Origin: JBFMHP01 sp040752855 | Lineage (GTDB): Bacteria > Pseudomonadota > Gammaproteobacteria > RBG-16-57-12 | Assembly (NCBI GenBank): GCA_040752855.1 | Contig: JBFMHP010000023.1 | Coordinates: 1 to 64,000, forward strand | Direction: 5' to 3' | DNA: 64,000 nucleotides | Shown here: one piece after another, positions 60,439 to 64,000 of the stretch | Layout: each line of letters opens with the position of its first letter | Position numbering within the stretch: position 1 is the stretch's first letter | The notes under the pieces: generated by a model | Seen by the model: only the letters and a program-made list of their open reading frames with translations | The model's database searches: none | What the model was told of the DNA's origin: nothing | Made by a program: the position numbers and the translations under genes

Positions 60439-60851
60439 TGCAGCCGGCCTCCTTTCTCCGACGCCTGCTGGCGATGTTTTACGACAGCCTGCTGGTCGCC
60501 GCGCTCCTGCTGGCGGCCTCCGCCCTGGTCGTTGCGCTCCGAAAAGGCGAAGCCGTCGAGCCCGGCTCGCTGTGGTTCGGTTTGTATCTCTTGGGCGTGG
60601 TATATCTGTTTTTCGGCTGGTGCTGGACCCGCGGCGGCCAGACGCTCGGTTTGAAGACATGGAAGCTGCAGGTGGTGGATTTCAATGGGCGGCCGGTCAC
60701 CTGGCGCCTGGCGGCGCTGCGTTATCTGGGCGCCATCCTCTCCTGGCTGTGCCTGGGACTCGGCTTTTTCTGGATCTTGGTGGACAAGGACAAGCTCGCT
60801 TGGCACGACCGGCTCTCGAAAACCAAGGTCATCAGGGTGCGGCCTCAATAG
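60438..60851 (+). CDS. RDD-family membrane protein
   Basis: A 137-residue inner-membrane protein with an RDD-like domain: FLRRLLAMFYDSLLVAALL at the start, a second helix (about 45-62), and a third near 95-115. The polar RDD signature is relaxed, with FYDS and WHDRLSKTKV at the end. Function unknown for the family in general. The start shares one base with the soxA stop, and the gene ends with a 7-base convergent overlap with lptG. Confidence 0.8.
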   Translation: MQPASFLRRLLAMFYDSLLVAALLLAASALVVALRKGEAVEPGSLWFGLYLLGVVYLFFGWCWTRGGQTLGLKTWKLQVVDFNGRPVTWRLAALRYLGAILSWLCLGLGFFWILVDKDKLAWHDRLSKTKVIRVRPQ

Positions 60852-61909
60852 ATCCGCTTGAGCAGCCAGACGCTCAGCCCGGTAAACAGCAGCACCGGCA
60901 CCAGCGCGCTGATGGCGGGATTGTATTCATGCACCAGTCCGACGTAATTGACCATCTGGCTCAATAAATAGAATCCCAACCCCACCAGCACGCCCACCAG
61001 GATGCGCTGTCCGATCCCGACCGAGCGCAGCGGGCCGAAGACAAACGGAACCGCCAGGGTCATCATCACCAGGATGACGAACGGAAGCATCAGCTTGGTC
61101 CACAGCGCCATTTCGTAGCGGGCCGAGCTCAAGCCGTTGTTCTTGAGATAACCGACATAATCGTACAGATCGCGCACCGATTTGGTTTCCGGCGAGATAT
61201 TCAAGACATCAAGCTTTTCCGGCGTGATCAGCGAACCCCATTTCTGTTCGGGGACGTGCACGCGCTCCACGGTGCCGTTAATGAAATATTGCATTTCCAC
61301 GTCGAGTAGGCGCCAGGCGCTCTTGTCATAGATCGCCTCCTTGGCGGAGGTGATCTGGATCAGTTGATTATGACTATCGACCTCGTAGATAGTCACCGGC
61401 CCGAGGTGTTCGAGGGTGATGACGGTCTCGATCTTGACGAAACGGTTGCCGTCCCGCGCCCACAGCCCCTCCTTGCCTTGGCTGTGCAGCTCGCCGCTGA
61501 TGGCATCGCTGCGCATCCGAGTGGCGTAGGACTCGGCCAACGGCGCCAGCGTCTCGCCCACCAGGGTCGCCAGCAGCACGATCGCCAGTCCGACCCTGAG
61601 CACCGTCCAGATGATGCGCCGCAGGCTCAGTCCGGCGGCGCGCATCGCGACCAATTCGCTGTGGCTGGCCAGGGCGCCCAGCCCAGTGATGCAACCGATC
61701 AGGGCGGCGATGGGGAAATACAGATACGCCTTGCTCACCATGCTCAAGGTCACATACAGGATGGCCTGCCAGACACCATAATCGCCGCGGCCGACGTTTT
61801 TCAGTTCGAAGATGAAATCCAGGAATCCAAAGATCGCCAACAGCACCAGAAGACTGATGGACACGCCGGTAAGCATGGCGGTGGCAAGATACCGATCCAG
61901 AATTTTCAT
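60845..61909 (-). CDS. lptG: LptG: LPS export permease subunit
   Basis: Inner-membrane permease of the LptB2FG transporter that extracts lipopolysaccharide. The 354-residue protein has three membrane helices before and three after a periplasmic beta-jellyroll-like domain (about 130-265). Family features are RYLATAMLTGVSISLLVL, SELVAMRAAGLSLRRI (the coupling helix for LptB) and GVLVGLGFYLLSQMV. The start overlaps lptF by ATGA. Confidence 0.95.
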   Translation of the reverse strand: MKILDRYLATAMLTGVSISLLVLLAIFGFLDFIFELKNVGRGDYGVWQAILYVTLSMVSKAYLYFPIAALIGCITGLGALASHSELVAMRAAGLSLRRIIWTVLRVGLAIVLLATLVGETLAPLAESYATRMRSDAISGELHSQGKEGLWARDGNRFVKIETVITLEHLGPVTIYEVDSHNQLIQITSAKEAIYDKSAWRLLDVEMQYFINGTVERVHVPEQKWGSLITPEKLDVLNISPETKSVRDLYDYVGYLKNNGLSSARYEMALWTKLMLPFVILVMMTLAVPFVFGPLRSVGIGQRILVGVLVGLGFYLLSQMVNYVGLVHEYNPAISALVPVLLFTGLSVWLLKRIY

Positions 61910-63006
61910 GCCCCACCCACCTCCGGCCGCCGGGGCCGCACGCTAAACCCATAGCGCCGCCCGTACAGCCACACGATCAACAGCACGACCAAGCCGTGCA
62001 CCCACCACAGCCCGATCACGGAATTGACCTTGCCCAGCGCCACCCAGGTCTTGGCCACCGCCATGATGTTCACATAGAAGACATAGATCATGATGGCCAC
62101 AAACACCTTGGCGGTGCGTCCTTCGCGGGGCGAGCCCTGGCTGAGGAGCATGCCCAGCACCGTGAGCAGCAGCACCGAAAGCGGCAGCGAGATGCGCCAT
62201 TGCAATTCCGCCTTGTCGGCGATGTTGTCCGAGGCCCACAGCTTGGCGATCGACAGGGCGCGGCGGCCGCGATCCTCCGGCGTGACCTCCGGTTTCTCCA
62301 GGCGCACCGCCGCCTCCTGATATTCATAAAATTTGTAATCGCCTTTGCTCCGGTCTATTTCATAGCGATAGCCGTTCTCCAGCACCAAGAACCGCTCGCC
62401 GGTTTGCGGATCGACATCCTGCCGGGAACTGGGCGCGGTAAACAAATCGATCTTGTCGCCATTGCCTTCGCTGCCCTGGATAAACACGTTCTGCATCCGC
62501 AGCCGGTCCTCGGACAGGGCCTCGACATAAAACACCCGCTCGCCCTTGTTGATCTCGTTGAAGCCCCCGGCGCGCACACCGGTGATTTCATTGCGCGCCT
62601 TGGCCTCATCACGCAGGCGATAGTTGTATTCCTCCGACCAAGGCTTGACCAGGAAGGAAATCGCGCCGACCAAGAGGGTAAAGAGCAGCACGGGAAGCGC
62701 GATAAAACGCAGGATGCGCTGAAAGGAAACCCCCGTGGCGGCGATCACCGTCATCTCGTTGTCTTGATTCATGCGCCCGAAGGCAAGCAGAAGGGACATG
62801 AACCATGCCAGCGGCAGCAGCTCGCCCAGCGTGCCGCTGATGCGGATTGCGAGCAGCTTGTAAACCAGATCTGCCGGCATATCCCCTTCAGCCGCCGCCC
62901 CCATGGCGCGCACGAAACTCTGCCCCGCCACGACCAGCATCAGCACCAGAAATACTGCAGCGAAGGTGGTAACGAGTTCTTTGCGAATGTAACGTTTGAT
63001 GATCAA
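61906..63006 (-). CDS. lptF: LptF: LPS export permease subunit
   Basis: Partner permease of LptG, 366 residues, with the same topology. It opens MIIKRYIRKELVTTFAAV; the coupling helix segment is EMTVIAATGVSFQRIL. The central periplasmic domain includes VRAGGFNEINKGERVFY, and the C-terminal helices have GMLLSQGSPREGR. Divergent from pepA, which is the usual gammaproteobacterial neighbour. Confidence 0.95.
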   Translation of the reverse strand: MIIKRYIRKELVTTFAAVFLVLMLVVAGQSFVRAMGAAAEGDMPADLVYKLLAIRISGTLGELLPLAWFMSLLLAFGRMNQDNEMTVIAATGVSFQRILRFIALPVLLFTLLVGAISFLVKPWSEEYNYRLRDEAKARNEITGVRAGGFNEINKGERVFYVEALSEDRLRMQNVFIQGSEGNGDKIDLFTAPSSRQDVDPQTGERFLVLENGYRYEIDRSKGDYKFYEYQEAAVRLEKPEVTPEDRGRRALSIAKLWASDNIADKAELQWRISLPLSVLLLTVLGMLLSQGSPREGRTAKVFVAIMIYVFYVNIMAVAKTWVALGKVNSVIGLWWVHGLVVLLIVWLYGRRYGFSVRPRRPEVGGA

Positions 63007-63146
63007 GATGCAACCTGCACAGGGGCCAGCATGGAACCGAAGTCATGCGGTGTCGACAGCATGGGTCTGCTTAACTAATTTTCCATTGATCCGAAATCCT
63101 GGGTGACGCGTCATTTGTTCATGACTGTTCCCGCGTCACGGACCCT

Positions 63147-63152
63147 TATAAT
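63147..63152 (+). promoter_or_regulatory. -10 element of pepA
   Basis: TATAAT 63 bases before the pepA ATG, in the 208-base lptF-pepA gap. CTGTTC at 63125-63130 (16-base spacing) is a weak -35 candidate. Confidence 0.4.
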
Positions 63153-63214
63153 AAACTTGGACCTCGAAGATCGCATAACATAATATCAGCACCAGACTAC
63201 AGAAAGGGTATGTG

Positions 63215-64000
63215 ATGGAATTTTTCGTAAAAAGCGGCGTGGCCAGCAAACAAAAAGCGGATTGCCTCATCGTCACGGTATTTGAAGACGGCACACTCGG
63301 CGCCAGCGGACAACAGATCGACAAGGCAAGCCGCGGCGCGATCCGCAGGCACCTGCGCCGCGGGGACATCGAAGGCAAGCACGGCCAGACCCTGTTGCTC
63401 CACGACCTCCCGGGCGTAAGCGCCTCCCGCGTCCTGCTGCTGGGCGGCGGCAAGGCCGAGGAGCTCACCGATGCCAAATACCGCGCCCTCATCGCCAAGG
63501 CGGTGAAAACTCTGAGCGAGACGGCCGTCAAACACGCGTGTATCGACCTCAACGATCTGACGTTCGCAGACCGCACGCCCTATTGGCTGGTACGCCTTGC
63601 GATTGAATCGGCCGGCGAGGCGGTCTATCGGTTCGATCAGTGCAAAAGCAGCAAAAGCAGAAAACATCCTCCCCTGGCCAAGATCACCTTTGCCGTCGCC
63701 ACCCGCGCAGAGGAAAAGGCGTGCGAGCCCGCCATCATCCAAGGCCAGGCCATCGCCCACGGCGTGAAATTCGCCAAGGATCTCGGCAACCTGCCGGGCA
63801 ATATCTGTACACCCACCTATCTCGCCAAACAGGCCCGCGACCTGATGAAACGGAGCAAGAAGCTCAAGGTCGAGGTGCTGGAAGAGGCCACGATGCGCCG
63901 CTTAGGCATGGGCTCGCTGCTGTCGGTCGCGCGTGGCAGCCGCCAACCGCCCAAGCTCATCATCCTGAAATACAACGGCGGCGTACCGAAAGACAAACCG
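63215..64000 (+). CDS. pepA: Leucyl aminopeptidase, N-terminal part (3' end outside window)
   Basis: M17 cytosol aminopeptidase; removes N-terminal residues and in E. coli also binds DNA. The first 262 codons are visible, read by hand from the ATG at 63215 (MEFFVKSGVASKQKADCLIV). This is the N-terminal macro-like domain followed by the linker AKDLGNLPGNICTPTYLAKQ, a family hallmark. The metal-binding catalytic motifs lie beyond the window end. AAAGGG precedes the start. It is divergent from lptFG. Confidence 0.93.
   Translation, partial: MEFFVKSGVASKQKADCLIVTVFEDGTLGASGQQIDKASRGAIRRHLRRGDIEGKHGQTLLLHDLPGVSASRVLLLGGGKAEELTDAKYRALIAKAVKTLSETAVKHACIDLNDLTFADRTPYWLVRLAIESAGEAVYRFDQCKSSKSRKHPPLAKITFAVATRAEEKACEPAIIQGQAIAHGVKFAKDLGNLPGNICTPTYLAKQARDLMKRSKKLKVEVLEEATMRRLGMGSLLSVARGSRQPPKLIILKYNGGVPKDKP

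Overview
The window reads as a chromosomal segment of a GC-rich, flagellated, sulfur-oxidising gammaproteobacterium. The gammaproteobacterial housekeeping set (acnB, hflD-mnmA, rluE, ettA, prmB, bepA, lptFG, a pcnB-folK-pan operon) supports the class. A soxXA pair points to thiosulfate oxidation. A complete Wsp system, a complete second chemosensory operon, fliJ/fliK and flgP/flgT point to an elaborate motility and surface-response apparatus. I cannot assign a genus from sequence reading alone.

Layout. 1-0.5 kb: 3' end of a cytochrome c gene. 0.6-9.9 kb (minus): a complete wspABCDEFR operon (receptor, two CheW, CheR, hybrid CheA, CheB, diguanylate cyclase) with a sigma28-like promoter upstream. 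10.1-14.4 kb: hemN, prmB and ettA. 14.4-31.4 kb (minus): fliJ-fliK, a STAS gene, cheY-cheA-cheW-mcp-cheR-cheD-cheB in the order of Pseudomonas che2, then a very large hybrid histidine kinase and a response regulator overlapping it. 31.5-47.3 kb: housekeeping genes (rluE, DUF1631, sugar dehydrogenase-like lipoprotein, mnmA-hflD, TPR membrane protein, acnB, purB, ppc). The 760-base gap between purB and ppc holds what look like two tandem, homologous, sigma54-dependent small RNA genes. 47.5-52.3 kb (minus): pcnB-folK-dNK-panB-panC-panD. 52.5-55.7 kb: a PilZ protein, flgT-flgP, and a divergent secreted VWA-like protein behind a sigma54 promoter. 55.6-57.1 kb: a REP/RAYT patch with a duplicated gene end and an AT-rich small membrane protein. 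57.1-64 kb: tusA-like, bepA, soxX-soxA, an RDD protein, lptF-lptG and the start of pepA.

How it fits together. Two chemosensory arrays lie within 30 kb. One should make c-di-GMP through WspR, and a PilZ receptor is encoded in the same window. The other has a soluble receptor ending in WEEF, like Pseudomonas Aer2. Both receptors appear to carry haem: WspA has a periplasmic CxxCH, and the soluble MCP has a flavohaemoglobin-type globin domain before three PAS domains. Redox or oxygen sensing is therefore a plausible common theme. Promoter-like elements for the alternative sigma factors of motility (sigma28, sigma54) recur at several of these units.

Most intergenic gaps are short. The longer ones carry REP palindromes, GC-clamped hairpins or the small RNA candidates. 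I saw no tRNA, rRNA, CRISPR array, prophage or complete insertion sequence other than the RAYT gene. All functions are inferred by reading motifs and gene order; no database search was run.
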